A stretch of DNA of 64,000 nucleotides from Paenibacillus sp. J2TS4 (GCF_018403245.1 NZ_BOSH01000006.1:124001-188000); one strand, 5' to 3'; shown: positions 16,226-25,296, counted from the stretch's first letter. Notes: generated by a model not told the origin, from the letters alone. Numbers and translations are program-made.

Positions 16226-16293
16226 ACATACTGAATTTTCTTACATACTGAATTTTCTTACATCCTGCATTTACTTACATACCGAGCTTTATT
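16226..16293. repeat. four tandem 17-bp repeats
   Basis: Units start at 16226, 16243, 16260 and 16277. The first two are identical (ACATACTGAATTTTCTT) and the third and fourth are diverged. The array ends 66 bases before the enolase-superfamily gene and so lies in its promoter region. Confidence 0.88.
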
Positions 16294-16359
16294 ATGGATT
16301 GGCGCTTGGCAAGCGTCTATAATAAAAGCGCAATCATCTGGTGAAAGGTGGATTTAAAA

Positions 16360-17646
16360 GTGAACATTTCTCAGTTTAAACATGCAGTAGTTAGAGAGAA
16401 GTTAATAGCTCCATTTGGTTTTAAAGGCGGCTATATAGATGAATTGTGGCAGTCTATCGTACTGCTTAAGGATGAAGAAAGAGGGACCGGAATAGGGCTG
16501 GGTGTACAAAGCGTGCTTTGGTCAGATGCAGATGTGTTTGACCGCTTTGGAGGGGACAAGGGAAATGAGACGATGGCTGAAATGACTTACAGAGGATTGC
16601 AGGCCGCTTCGGGTGAATATGCGGAACCTTTTGAACTGCTGGATGAAGTTCTTCAACCTGTTTATGATTATGGCAAGGAACTAACCTATCCCGATTTGCG
16701 GCTAACCTTCGCTTTAAATTCTTTAGTTCCTGTTGACTTTGCCGCTTGGCAGCTATATGCCCGTCAGAAAGGTACACCCTCTTTTGATGAGCTTGTTCCG
16801 GAAGATTTTCGTTCAGTTCTTTCTTATAAGCATGCAGCTCTGGCAAGCACTCCTTTAATTCCATATGGAATGTCGGATGAGGACATTACGGCCTTGCTGG
16901 ATGAAGGTTACTTTGTATTAAAAATTAAGCTGGGTGCTGATCCTGGTCAAAACGGGGATCGGAGTCAAATGCTGGAATGGGATATAAAAAGACTGGAAGC
17001 GGTTCATCGATTGGCTCGTGATCGAACAACCGAGAATACGGAAAACGGCAGAATAGCTTATTATTTGGATGCAAATGGACGTTATGACAGTAAAGATCGA
17101 CTTCTTTCTTTATTAGACCATGCGGACCGGATCGGTGCATTGAACCAGATTTTGCTTCTGGAGGAACCATTCCCTGAAAGTGATGAAACGGATGTATCCG
17201 ATCTTCCAGTGAGAATTGCTGCCGATGAAAGTGTTCATAACGAAAAAGACGCGGAGGCAAGAATAGGACTCGGATACGGCGCTATTGCCTTGAAGCCGGT
17301 TGCTAAAACGTTGAGTGTCAGTCTGAAAACGGCTAAAATTGCTCATGAGAGCAAAATTCCTTGTTTTTGTGCTGATTTGACGGCAAGCCCGTGGATGGTA
17401 GATTGGAATAAAAATGTAGCTGCAAGACTCGAGCCTGTCCCGGGCTTGAAGGTAGGCCTGCTTGAATCCAATGGTCATCAGAACTACCAAAGATGGGAGA
17501 AAATGCGCGAGCTACATCCATACGGCCATGCCGATTGGACAGTTGCAGATAAAGGCATATTCCGCTTGAACGATTCCTTTTATTCATTGAACGGCGGCAT
17601 CTTTGCTCAAAGCGAAGGGTATGAGAAATTAGTCGAGCAAAAATAA
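16360..17646 (+). CDS. enolase-superfamily enzyme (mandelate racemase/muconate lactonizing type)
   Basis: 428 residues. The N-terminal capping domain is followed by a barrel with the superfamily catalytic set: KxK in FVLKIKLGAD, metal ligands Asp in YYLDANGRY, Glu in LLLEEPF and DE in IAADESV, then Lys in IALKPVAK. These residues abstract an alpha proton of a carboxylate substrate. Related enzymes include dipeptide epimerases and o-succinylbenzoate synthase, but I cannot choose. The start is GTG 16360 after GAAAGGTGG; a GTG at 16348 is inside that site. Confidence 0.84.
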   Translation: MNISQFKHAVVREKLIAPFGFKGGYIDELWQSIVLLKDEERGTGIGLGVQSVLWSDADVFDRFGGDKGNETMAEMTYRGLQAASGEYAEPFELLDEVLQPVYDYGKELTYPDLRLTFALNSLVPVDFAAWQLYARQKGTPSFDELVPEDFRSVLSYKHAALASTPLIPYGMSDEDITALLDEGYFVLKIKLGADPGQNGDRSQMLEWDIKRLEAVHRLARDRTTENTENGRIAYYLDANGRYDSKDRLLSLLDHADRIGALNQILLLEEPFPESDETDVSDLPVRIAADESVHNEKDAEARIGLGYGAIALKPVAKTLSVSLKTAKIAHESKIPCFCADLTASPWMVDWNKNVAARLEPVPGLKVGLLESNGHQNYQRWEKMRELHPYGHADWTVADKGIFRLNDSFYSLNGGIFAQSEGYEKLVEQK

Positions 17647-17772
17647 CATGGTTCGATGGAGAGAGGGAGTAAATAAAATTTATAGGTGTAGTGAGAAGTT
17701 TTTGATAAAATAGAAGAGTTATACAGACACTGTCTATAATTCGATGGTCGGAGAAGGTTAGGAGGGGTGGTA

Positions 17773-18441
17773 TTGAGAAACATATTCGTGTTTGCACTGC
17801 TTTGGTGGCTGATAGGGAATCCATTCCTGGCGGTCATTATCTTATTAGTAGTTCTCTACTTGTTGGATCGTAAATTTCTCGGATTGGCACCAAGCATTAC
17901 TAAGCCGTTTCGACAAAACCGCAGGTTAAGGCAGCTGCAGCAGGAATTGAGACTTCAACCGCATCAAACGAGCGGTAAACTGGAGGCAGCCCACCTGCTT
18001 ATCGGCAAGAAAAAATATAGAGAAGCCTTATCTTACTTGCAAGAAATTGAACCCATTATGGAAGAGTCTGCGGATGTTCAATTCGGGATAGGTATGTGCC
18101 AACTAAATCTCGGAGAACTGGAGGAAGGAGAGCGACATATGCTCCGCAGCCTTGAGTTGAATCCCAGAGTTCGTTATGGAGAGCCCTATTTAAGGCTGGG
18201 GGAAGCGTTCGCTGATACATCTCCGGACAAAGCGCTAGCTTATTTGGAGCAATTTCGGGAGGTACACTCTTCATCCTGTGAAGCTTACTATCGGTTGGGG
18301 CAGCTATATGAAAGGCTCGGACGCCAGCAGGAAGCCCGCAAAGCCTATGTCGAAACATTAGATATTTATCGGGGACTTCCCAAATATAAGAAACGTTTGG
18401 AAAGACGCTGGGCACTGCTTGCCAAACTGAAGGGCGGTTAG
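17773..18441 (+). CDS. membrane-anchored tetratricopeptide-repeat protein
   Basis: 222 residues. Hydrophobic N-terminal helices (about residues 3-32, FVFALLWWLIGNPFLAVIIL) anchor it to the membrane, followed by a basic linker and TPR-like helical pairs such as EAAHLLIGKKKYREALSYLQ and AYYRLGQLYERLGRQQEARKAY. TPR domains bind partner proteins. TTG 17773 sits seven bases after GGAGG and is preferred over GTG 17767, which lies against that site. Partner and role unknown. Confidence 0.78.
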   Translation: MRNIFVFALLWWLIGNPFLAVIILLVVLYLLDRKFLGLAPSITKPFRQNRRLRQLQQELRLQPHQTSGKLEAAHLLIGKKKYREALSYLQEIEPIMEESADVQFGIGMCQLNLGELEEGERHMLRSLELNPRVRYGEPYLRLGEAFADTSPDKALAYLEQFREVHSSSCEAYYRLGQLYERLGRQQEARKAYVETLDIYRGLPKYKKRLERRWALLAKLKGG

Positions 18442-18535
18442 TGTTTATTTATGGAGATACAAATTATTGTGGGAGCTTTCGAATAGTCTGGCGTATTAAG
18501 TTCACAGATCTGACTAAATTAACAAACTTCTAAAT

Positions 18536-18562
18536 ACTGCCGCTTATACTGTGGCAGTTTTT
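18536..18562 (+). terminator. terminator of the TPR-protein gene
   Basis: ACTGCCGC (18536-18543) pairs with GTGGCAGT (18551-18558), followed by a T run. Between here and 18802 I see no gene with expression signals. Confidence 0.7.
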
Positions 18563-18802
18563 ACTTGTCCTTATGAAGTACAGCAACTGGGCGGGGCCAA
18601 GCTGCCTTGACGGTCGCAATTCGCAGGGATACACTAAAAGAGTTAATGGAACATCCTTCTTTACTTGAAAAACATTTAGAATGCTATGATCTATTTGATG
18701 ATTCCTTTCGATCATCGCATCCGTTCACAACAAGGAACGGTTTGCTTCAAAGCTGGCAGCAGCTGTCGTGGCCTATTCACAATTTTACAGGAGATGAACC
18801 CT

Positions 18803-18904
18803 ATGTCCATGGAATATCCGATGCAGGCGATTGTGCTTCTTGTTGTCGTCGTCTTCACCTTCGTTGCCATGCTACTTTGGACAAAAAAGAAAAAAGGAAA
18901 GTAG
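18803..18904 (+). CDS. 33-residue single-span membrane protein
   Basis: ATG 18803 follows CAGGAG at nine bases. The product begins MSMEYPMQAIVLLV, has one strongly hydrophobic helix (about residues 8-25) and ends WTKKKKGK, an inside-positive anchor. It stops eight bases before the HEPN-like gene, so the two are probably cotranscribed. Family not recognised. Confidence 0.6.
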   Translation: MSMEYPMQAIVLLVVVVFTFVAMLLWTKKKKGK

Positions 18905-18912
18905 GCAGGTTT

Positions 18913-19338
18913 ATGTATTATCTTAATCGGGAACAGCTTGAAAAATGTCTTAATTTTTTGCCCGTTCTGATGGGAGCAAGTGAACAAATGGCACAGCAAT
19001 GGGACGGTTCGTTGCTAAGGGGACTTGCCCAGGAGCGTATTCTTCATTTGTCCATCGAAACTGTTACGGATATCGGAAGTCTCTTGATCGATGGTTTTTT
19101 GATGAGAGATGCGAGCAGCTATGAAGATATTGTTGAAATTTTACTGGGGGAGAATGTTTTTCCCCGTGAGATTGGGGAGCCCTTGATCGAATTGGTCAAG
19201 CTCCGTAAGCCGCTGGTGCAGGACTATACAGAATTAGACCGCGAAGGGCTGCATCCGTTAATCCGTCAATTGCCGGCTCTTCTTAAGGAATTTACTAGTT
19301 GTGTTAGAGAATTTGTACGTAAAGAGCTTGGAGAATAA
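18913..19338 (+). CDS. HepT/YutE-like DUF86 (HEPN) protein
   Basis: 141 residues, all helical, with the DUF86 pattern LAQERILHLSIETVTDIGSLLIDG near residues 35-60 and EDIVEILLGENV after it. HEPN-fold proteins of this group are often RNases paired with a MNT nucleotidyltransferase antitoxin, but no such partner is adjacent here. The expected HEPN RxxxxH motif is represented only by ERILH. ATG 18913 follows AGGCAGG. The same frame stays open upstream to about 18607, through the small gene and beyond, without a good start. Confidence 0.78.
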   Translation: MYYLNREQLEKCLNFLPVLMGASEQMAQQWDGSLLRGLAQERILHLSIETVTDIGSLLIDGFLMRDASSYEDIVEILLGENVFPREIGEPLIELVKLRKPLVQDYTELDREGLHPLIRQLPALLKEFTSCVREFVRKELGE

Positions 19339-19445
19339 GAATAGCTTGGGATATCCAAAGATCCTCTAGTTATTCAACATTATGGTCTGTTTAATTTACT
19401 ATCCGCTCATAATGAGATACAATGGCGTTACAGGTGGTGATCAGG

Positions 19446-20102
19446 ATGAGTAAAGAACAGGAATCATCCACTCGCAGAATGCTATTGACGATGATGAAGA
19501 CGAACGGGCCATTAAGTGTCAGTGAAATGGCCAAGCAGCTAGGAATTACGGAAATGGCCGTTCGTCGCCATTTAAATACATTAGAGCGGGACGGCTTGGT
19601 GGAGACCCGACTCTCTCGTCAGGCGATGGGACGGCCTACACATCTGTATTCGCTGACCGAATCGGCTGATGATTTATTTCCGAAGAATTATCATCAATTG
19701 ACTTTAGATCTGCTACATGAACTCGGAGTGGAAGACGGCGAGGAGAAGATCGGTCGCTTATTTCAGCTTCGCAAGGAGAAGCTACTGGATAAGTATCGGG
19801 TGCAGATGGAAGGTAAGTCCCTAACGGAAAGAGTGGCTCTTTTGGCGGATATCCAGAACGCGAACGGCTATATGGTGGAATGGGAAAGTGGAGAAGAGGG
19901 CGGATTCGTATTTAAGGAGTTCAACTGTCCGATTTCCCAGGTGGCCAGACAATATAATGAGGCTTGCCAATGCGAGCTTGCTTTGTTTAAGGAATTGTTG
20001 GGTGCTTCCGTAGAACGCACAGAATGTATGACCAAAGGCGGGCGCAAGTGCACTTATCTAATTGATAACAAAGCGGTCAAAATTGCCTCTGGAACGAGCT
20101 AG
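19446..20102 (+). CDS. SufR/DeoR-like winged-helix regulator with C-terminal cysteine cluster
   Basis: 218 residues. The N-terminal winged helix reads GPLSVSEMAKQLGITEMAVRRHLNTLERDGLVE. The C-terminal part carries cysteines in FNCPISQVA, EACQCELA, TECMTKGG and RKCTYLI, the spacing expected of SufR-like regulators that bind an iron-sulfur cluster. It may sense iron-sulfur status or redox; targets are not visible. ATG 19446 follows AGGTGG at eight bases. Confidence 0.82.
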   Translation: MSKEQESSTRRMLLTMMKTNGPLSVSEMAKQLGITEMAVRRHLNTLERDGLVETRLSRQAMGRPTHLYSLTESADDLFPKNYHQLTLDLLHELGVEDGEEKIGRLFQLRKEKLLDKYRVQMEGKSLTERVALLADIQNANGYMVEWESGEEGGFVFKEFNCPISQVARQYNEACQCELALFKELLGASVERTECMTKGGRKCTYLIDNKAVKIASGTS

Positions 20103-20144
20103 AGGAAGAATTATTCTGACCTGGCAGCATAAATAGTCTGAACG

Positions 20145-20174
20145 AAAGCCCGACCTTTGAAAAGGCCGGGCTTT
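20145..20174 (+). terminator. hairpin between convergent genes
   Basis: AAAGCCCGACCTTT pairs with AAAGGCCGGGCTTT with one mismatch. There is no long T run on either side, so terminator function is only likely. Confidence 0.5.
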
Positions 20175-20227
20175 AAAGCGTTATTTCAGACAGATGCAAG
20201 CAAGCAACATATGTAAAACAAAGGTGA

Positions 20228-21010
20228 TTATGGAGAAAGAAGCAGTTGGAGCCCTTCGTAAGCGAGTTTGCACTGCTTTGGTAAGCGGTAATCAGCAACG
20301 GCTGCCAGATCAATCCCATGAGACAGGTGGGTGAAATATACCTTCTCCGGCTGTACTTCCTCTACCAGCTCAAGTGCCTCTACAATATCGTAGACCGACC
20401 GTGTCATTGGATTAGCCTTCTCTTGATAGAAATTCGTTCCCAGTATAAGCAGGTTCAGATGATACAAAGGTTTTTTTTCCTCTTCATTCAACCGAATGGA
20501 ATCGGGACAATACACCCAATCATAACCTGCCTTGGAGAATCTATAGGCGTAGGAAAATCCATTCTTCCCGTGACAAACTCGCCAGGGGTGAATTTTCCAT
20601 TCCCCGAACGTATGCCCTTCATCCACTTCATGATAAACGAGATGATTCTCCAGCCAAGGAAAAAAGCTTCGCAGCGATTGGAGTACTTCGGCAGGTGCGT
20701 AGACATTTCCTTGTTTGCGCAGCCAGCGACAAAGATCGGCATACTCGGGCAAACCGCCGATGTGATCGTAATGAGCGTGAGTAATAAGCAGGTGATCGAG
20801 ATCTCTCATACGCAGCCGCTCCATCTGCTGTCCCCAGGTGGGTCCACAGTCGATAATGAGCTGTTTCCCTCCGCTTTCCAGCAGGACCGAGGAACGGGTC
20901 CGTCTGTTCAGCTCTCCGCTTCTCGCTTCGGCGCAGACAGAACAGTCACAATATACTCTCGGGACCCCCATGGAGTCGCCGGTTCCCAAAAATGTTAGCC
21001 TATCGATCAT
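20228..21010 (-). CDS. metallo-beta-lactamase-fold hydrolase (PhnP-like)
   Basis: 260 residues with FLGTGDSMGVPRVYCDCSVC at the N-terminus, as in PhnP-type phosphodiesterases, and the metal motif THAHYDHIGG near residue 80. Further ligands are likely in WRVCHG and YFTHLSHGID near the C-terminus. PhnP hydrolyses cyclic ribose phosphates, but no phosphonate genes are nearby, so the substrate is open. Its ATG overlaps the stop of the aldolase gene (ATGA). Confidence 0.82.
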   Translation of the reverse strand: MIDRLTFLGTGDSMGVPRVYCDCSVCAEARSGELNRRTRSSVLLESGGKQLIIDCGPTWGQQMERLRMRDLDHLLITHAHYDHIGGLPEYADLCRWLRKQGNVYAPAEVLQSLRSFFPWLENHLVYHEVDEGHTFGEWKIHPWRVCHGKNGFSYAYRFSKAGYDWVYCPDSIRLNEEEKKPLYHLNLLILGTNFYQEKANPMTRSVYDIVEALELVEEVQPEKVYFTHLSHGIDLAAVADYRLPKQCKLAYEGLQLLLSP

Positions 21011-21675
21011 TCTGAGCGCTCTCCATTTACTACGTTGACTGCGGCCTGAATTTGTCGGGTTAATCGGCTTGCCTTCTCGGTTAGCCAAGTGTAGTTGCCG
21101 TTGTCAATTTCTTTCAGGTGGATCAGAGAGCCTCCCACCCCAACCGCATAACAACCTGCGTTCAAATATTCACCGACGTTGTTCTCATTAATTCCTCCGA
21201 CGGCGATCATCGGAATCTGGTTGAGCGGTCCCATCAGCTCTTGTATATAAGGCAAGCCGAGGCCGGAGCTGGGAAATATTTTGATAGCTGTCGCGCCGGC
21301 CTTCCAGGCTCGTACGATCTCCGTCGGGGTCATTGCCCCTGGAAAAATAGGGACGCCCTCCCTGGCGGCGTAACGAATGACATCCTCGTCCGTATTCGGA
21401 GTGACGAGGAAAGACGCGCCTGCTCTCATCGCTGCTTGCGCATCGTCGGGATCCAGTACCGTTCCGGCACCGATGTACATTTTATCGCCTAATTGCTGCT
21501 GTAAATCTTGAATCATAAGCAGTGCATCGGGGGTATTTAAAGTGACCTCCAGCACGGTCACACCGCCTTGAAGCAGCGCTTCCGCAGCATCTACCATCTG
21601 CTCGGGTTTAACCCCTCTGGCAATAGCGATCAGACGAGTCTGCTTGACTTGCTGTAAACCTTGATCTCGTTTCAT
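21007..21675 (-). CDS. eda: 2-dehydro-3-deoxy-phosphogluconate / 4-hydroxy-2-oxoglutarate aldolase
   Basis: 222 residues of the class I KDPG/KHG aldolase barrel. Visible are TRLIAIARG, the catalytic Glu in VLEVTLNTPDAL, IGAGTVLDPDDA, SFLVTPNTDEDV, and the Schiff-base Lys in GATAIKIFPSSGLG. The enzyme splits KDPG into pyruvate and glyceraldehyde 3-phosphate, or KHG into pyruvate and glyoxylate. ATG 21675 follows AAGGGAGGG. The hydrolase gene downstream is translationally coupled. No sugar-acid kinase is adjacent. Confidence 0.92.
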   Translation of the reverse strand: MKRDQGLQQVKQTRLIAIARGVKPEQMVDAAEALLQGGVTVLEVTLNTPDALLMIQDLQQQLGDKMYIGAGTVLDPDDAQAAMRAGASFLVTPNTDEDVIRYAAREGVPIFPGAMTPTEIVRAWKAGATAIKIFPSSGLGLPYIQELMGPLNQIPMIAVGGINENNVGEYLNAGCYAVGVGGSLIHLKEIDNGNYTWLTEKASRLTRQIQAAVNVVNGERSE

Positions 21676-21933
21676 TTCGGCATCCCTCCCTTGTGATGTA
21701 TCCTTTTTTGCATTATACCTTTAGCTCACCGGGTTGTTCAAATGCAATAACATAAGTGAAGGTATGACAAAGTAAGACGTGTTCACTTTTCATAACCGCC
21801 ACTTTTGTGATACGCTCAGGTTAGAAAAAGGAAGCGTTCGAGGGCATTTTTGAAATGCCGTACATAAGCCTTTTTTATCGGACGGGATTCTCGGATACAA
21901 TGAATAATAAGCGAAGGAAAGGATGAGAGTTCT

Positions 21934-22983
21934 ATGAATCATGAGGAACGGATCAAGCTAACCTCATTATCAACTAAAGGAGGGTGCGGCTGCAAAATCG
22001 GGCCGGCTGATCTGGCACAAGTCCTGCGCGGGCTGCCTCAGGCCGAACCCAACCCGAACTTGCTGGTCGGGCTGGATACAAGCGACGATGCGGGAGTGTA
22101 CAAGCTGACAGACGATCTTGCACTTGTTCAAACGGTTGATTTTTTTACGCCGATAGTGGACGATCCGTACTCGTTCGGGCAGGTGGCCGCGGCCAATGCG
22201 ATAAGTGACATTTACGCCATGGGCGGCAAGCCGCTGACCGCTTTAAATATTGTTGCTTTTCCCGTCCATAAGCTGGACAAGCAGGTGCTGACCGATATTT
22301 TGCGCGGGGCAGGAGACAAGATGAAGGAAGCAGGAGTCACGCTGGTAGGAGGCCATTCCATCGACGACAATGAGCCCAAATTTGGCCTGGCCGTCACCGG
22401 CTTTATTCATCCGGATAAGGTAAGGACCAATGCGGGGGCGAAGGCCGGGGATCGGCTTATTCTGACCAAACCGATTGGCGTCGGAATATTGACTACTTCG
22501 ATCAAGAAAGGGATGTTGGGCGAAGAAGAGGTAGCCCGCGTTACTCAAGTGATGACTACACTTAACAAGACGGCCGCCGAAAAGATGGAGGCGTATGGGG
22601 TGAACGCCTGCACCGATGTGACCGGCTTCGGGTTGCTGGGCCATGCTTATGAGATGGCCAAAGGAAGCGGGGTAGGCATAGTCATCGATCATAAACGAGT
22701 CCCGGTCCTGCCCAGGGTCCGCGAGCTTGGGGAAGCCGGTCAAGTGCCTGGGGGAACGAAAAATAATTACGCCCATTTGGAAGGAAAAGTGACGTTTGAC
22801 GAATCCATCGACCAGATTGGGCAATGGATTCTATGTGACGCTGTAACTTCTGGAGGCTTGTTGATCGCCGTGCCGGCAAACGAAGCGGAAGCGCTTCTTC
22901 ACGATCTGATAGAGGCCGGAGTGGAGGCGGCTTGGATCGGTGAAGTGACGAGTGACCATCCGGGGAGGATTACGGTTCAGTAG
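21934..22983 (+). CDS. selD: selenide, water dikinase SelD
   Basis: 349 residues. GGCGCKIGP near residue 17 carries the reactive Cys and following Lys, encoded by ordinary TGC codons, so this is the cysteine form. DTSDDAGVYK and FFTPIVDDPYSFGQVAAANA hold the ATP and metal ligands. SelD makes selenophosphate from selenide and ATP. The partner mnmH starts 35 bases downstream, which points to tRNA selenouridine synthesis. The 258 bases upstream hold no gene. Confidence 0.95.
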   Translation: MNHEERIKLTSLSTKGGCGCKIGPADLAQVLRGLPQAEPNPNLLVGLDTSDDAGVYKLTDDLALVQTVDFFTPIVDDPYSFGQVAAANAISDIYAMGGKPLTALNIVAFPVHKLDKQVLTDILRGAGDKMKEAGVTLVGGHSIDDNEPKFGLAVTGFIHPDKVRTNAGAKAGDRLILTKPIGVGILTTSIKKGMLGEEEVARVTQVMTTLNKTAAEKMEAYGVNACTDVTGFGLLGHAYEMAKGSGVGIVIDHKRVPVLPRVRELGEAGQVPGGTKNNYAHLEGKVTFDESIDQIGQWILCDAVTSGGLLIAVPANEAEALLHDLIEAGVEAAWIGEVTSDHPGRITVQ

Positions 22984-23017
22984 AGCTATGCAAGCATACT
23001 AGAAGAGGTGAGCAACG

Positions 23018-24085
23018 ATGTTTCAAGATACAGAGATAGAACAGCTGCTGAACCGGCTTCATACCCGTGAATGGGATTTGATCGATGTTCGCTCTCCAAG
23101 TGAATTCGCGGATTCTACCATTCCGGGAAGCATTAATATTCCCCTATTTACGGATGAGGAGCGCAGGGAGGTCGGTACGATCTACAAGCAGGTAAGCATC
23201 CAGGCCGCTAAGGATAAAGGCCTGGAGATCGTATCGCAGAAGCTTCCCGTGTTCATTAAACAATTCGAAGCGCTGGGGAAGCGCCCGAAGGCGGTATTTT
23301 GCTGGCGGGGAGGGATGCGTAGCAAAACGACAGCGACCGTGCTATCGTTAATGGGCATCCGGGCGATACGGTTGGCGGGGGGGTATCGGGCTTATCGAAA
23401 ATGGGTTGTATCTAAGCTCGATTCGTTCCAATTGACGTCCAAATGTATCGTTCTTCATGGATATACCGGCACGGGAAAGACGGCAATTTTGCAGAAACTG
23501 GCCGATCAAGGGTTCCCAGTACTGGATCTGGAAAAGATGGCCGGGCATCGAGGCTCCATCTTCGGGCATATCGGCAGGAAGCCGAACAATCAGAAAACGT
23601 TCGAATCCATGCTGATCCAGGAACTGCTGAAATATAAAGACGCTCCTTATGTGCTCATGGAAGCCGAAAGCAAAAGAATTGGCAAGGCGGTTCTGCCTGA
23701 CTTTCTTATGGAAGGCAAGGCGCGAGGGGATCATTACATGATCGAGCTTCCGCTGGAGGTGCGTATCCGCAACATCATTAATGACTATGAGCCGGAAGAG
23801 CATAAAGAATTATGCCAGGAGGCGTTCCAGCGCATTAAGAATCGGATTCATACCCCGGCCGCGCAGCAAATCGAAAGCTGTCTTCAAGAGGAACGGTATG
23901 CGGAAGCTGTCTCTCTGCTGCTGGAATATTATTATGATCCGCGTTATGACTTTGCGGGGCATCAATATAGCGGGTCATGTACAAGGATTCAAGCATCTTC
24001 TGTCGGGGAGGCAGCAGACAAGATTGCGGAGATTTTATCGAATGCCCGTCAGAAGGTCCAAATGGGAACGGAAGAAAAGGTTTGA
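23018..24085 (+). CDS. mnmH: tRNA 2-selenouridine synthase MnmH (SelU)
   Basis: 355 residues. An N-terminal rhodanese domain starts WDLIDVRSPSEF and has its reactive Cys in AVFCWRGGMRSKT (near residue 90). A C-terminal P-loop domain carries GYTGTGKTAIL (near 149). MnmH replaces sulfur of 2-thiouridine at the tRNA wobble position with selenium, using selenophosphate from SelD. ATG 23018 follows AAGAGGTGAG. Confidence 0.95.
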   Translation: MFQDTEIEQLLNRLHTREWDLIDVRSPSEFADSTIPGSINIPLFTDEERREVGTIYKQVSIQAAKDKGLEIVSQKLPVFIKQFEALGKRPKAVFCWRGGMRSKTTATVLSLMGIRAIRLAGGYRAYRKWVVSKLDSFQLTSKCIVLHGYTGTGKTAILQKLADQGFPVLDLEKMAGHRGSIFGHIGRKPNNQKTFESMLIQELLKYKDAPYVLMEAESKRIGKAVLPDFLMEGKARGDHYMIELPLEVRIRNIINDYEPEEHKELCQEAFQRIKNRIHTPAAQQIESCLQEERYAEAVSLLLEYYYDPRYDFAGHQYSGSCTRIQASSVGEAADKIAEILSNARQKVQMGTEEKV

Positions 24086-24252
24086 ACAGGCTCTATCGTT
24101 TACTTTTCATTCAAAATATACAAATTTGGCAAAAAAGATGAAAGTTTTCAAAGTTTTTCCCGTTTTCCTGTGTCAAAACGTCTTAAGTACCTTATAATAA
24201 TATTAGTATATGGGCATTTGACCTAATGGCGGAGGGCAAAGGAGGAGATTCA

Positions 24253-24696
24253 TTGATTTGGGAGATTAGCGTAGCGGTCATTGCTGCAGGCTTCATCGTT
24301 CTTGTCTACTATTTGGTTCGGACCCTGCTGGCAGCGAAAGCTTCGTTGCAACGAACCGACGAAACGCTGCAGCAGATTCAAAAAGAACTCTCCGAAGTGA
24401 GCCAAGAGACCGTGAAGCTACTTAGAGCAACGGAAGTAGTAACTAACGATATTGAAGGAAAATTGAAAACATTGGACCCTCTCTGTCAGTCGATCGGGCA
24501 GACGGGGGAAGCCTTCCGGCAGATTACCAACACGGTCCGCCAAGTGTCGTCGACCGTTTCTACTTCCGCGCATACTGCTCAGCAAGCTGTTCAGAGCAGT
24601 CGGATTTCCGACTTAATCAAATGGACGGTGGCGGGTGCCCAGCTCTGGTCATCGTGGAAGAAATCCAGAGAACTCAAGACCAAATCATCTAAATGA
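24253..24696 (+). CDS. DUF948 protein (YtxG-like general stress protein)
   Basis: 147 residues. One N-terminal transmembrane helix (about 4-24) precedes a long helical region with regularly spaced polar residues resembling coiled-coil signalling proteins (ETLQQIQKELSEVSQ...). This is the DUF948 layout of YtxG in Bacillus, where it is cotranscribed with ytxH. TTG 24253 follows AAAGGAGGAG at six bases and is preferred over the in-frame ATG 24226. A YtxH-like gene follows 15 bases later. Confidence 0.82.
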   Translation: MIWEISVAVIAAGFIVLVYYLVRTLLAAKASLQRTDETLQQIQKELSEVSQETVKLLRATEVVTNDIEGKLKTLDPLCQSIGQTGEAFRQITNTVRQVSSTVSTSAHTAQQAVQSSRISDLIKWTVAGAQLWSSWKKSRELKTKSSK

Positions 24697-24711
24697 TAAG
24701 GAGTGTTGATC

Positions 24712-25068
24712 ATGTCTGACAAAATGAACGGAAGAGATTTTGTAATTGGCGCCTTGGTGGGCGGAGTGATCGGGGCGGTGACGGCTTTATTATTCGCACC
24801 GAAGTCCGGACGCGAACTGCGGAGCGATTTGGCGGATCAAGCTCAGCAATTGGGTGACAAAACCAAGCAAATCGCTAACAACGTCAGCAGTCAGACTAGC
24901 GAATGGATAGGCAAAGCCAAGGATGTAGCCGGTACGGTAGTAGAGGAAGTTAAAGCCTGGAAGGACGCTGGCAAGGAAGTTGCTGTAGCTACGCTGGAAG
25001 AGGCGAAATCAGCAGCAGTGGAACAGCAGCAAGAGCTAGAGTCCGAGACGAAAGATACGGAGAAATAA
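24712..25068 (+). CDS. YtxH-domain protein
   Basis: 118 residues. An N-terminal glycine-rich hydrophobic segment FVIGALVGGVIGAVTALLFAP is followed by KSGRELRSDL and an amphipathic helical tail rich in Lys, Glu and Ala. This is the YtxH pattern of Bacillus general stress proteins. ATG 24712 follows AAGGAG at eight bases. It forms an operon with the DUF948 gene and is closed by a strong terminator. Confidence 0.85.
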   Translation: MSDKMNGRDFVIGALVGGVIGAVTALLFAPKSGRELRSDLADQAQQLGDKTKQIANNVSSQTSEWIGKAKDVAGTVVEEVKAWKDAGKEVAVATLEEAKSAAVEQQQELESETKDTEK

Positions 25069-25093
25069 TTCTAAGACGCCTTTATATTATACT

Positions 25094-25122
25094 AAAAAGG
25101 ACCCCCCCCGGGTCCTTTTTTT
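25094..25122 (+). terminator. terminator of the ytxG/ytxH-like operon
   Basis: AAAAAGGACCC pairs with GGGTCCTTTTT across a C-rich loop (run of eight Cs), followed by further Ts. Confidence 0.85.
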
Positions 25123-25296
25123 AATGCTGCGATATTATGAACCGGGACCAGGTTTTAGACTTGTACCGATGCTTTTGCTAGATAGTTCCATAGTGATTGT
25201 GAAGGAACGGCGAATCTGGTAAGCTTGGATTATTCGTCATTATCCGATGGCTAGTAGAGCAGCAATTGTCAAGATATTCAAGTGGGAGGAAGCAAC

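Noticed and set aside
18607..18912. N-terminal extension of the HEPN-like protein
   Set aside because: The first start has no ribosome site, the extension overlaps a better small gene in another frame, and it resembles no known domain. Kept only as a remark.
21843..21859. Hairpin GGCATTT/AAATGCC upstream of selD
   Set aside because: The T run is separated from the stem and no gene ends just before it, so a terminator or riboswitch call is not supported.
21934..22983. Selenocysteine codon in selD
   Set aside because: The reactive position in GGCGCK is encoded by TGC; there is no in-frame TGA.
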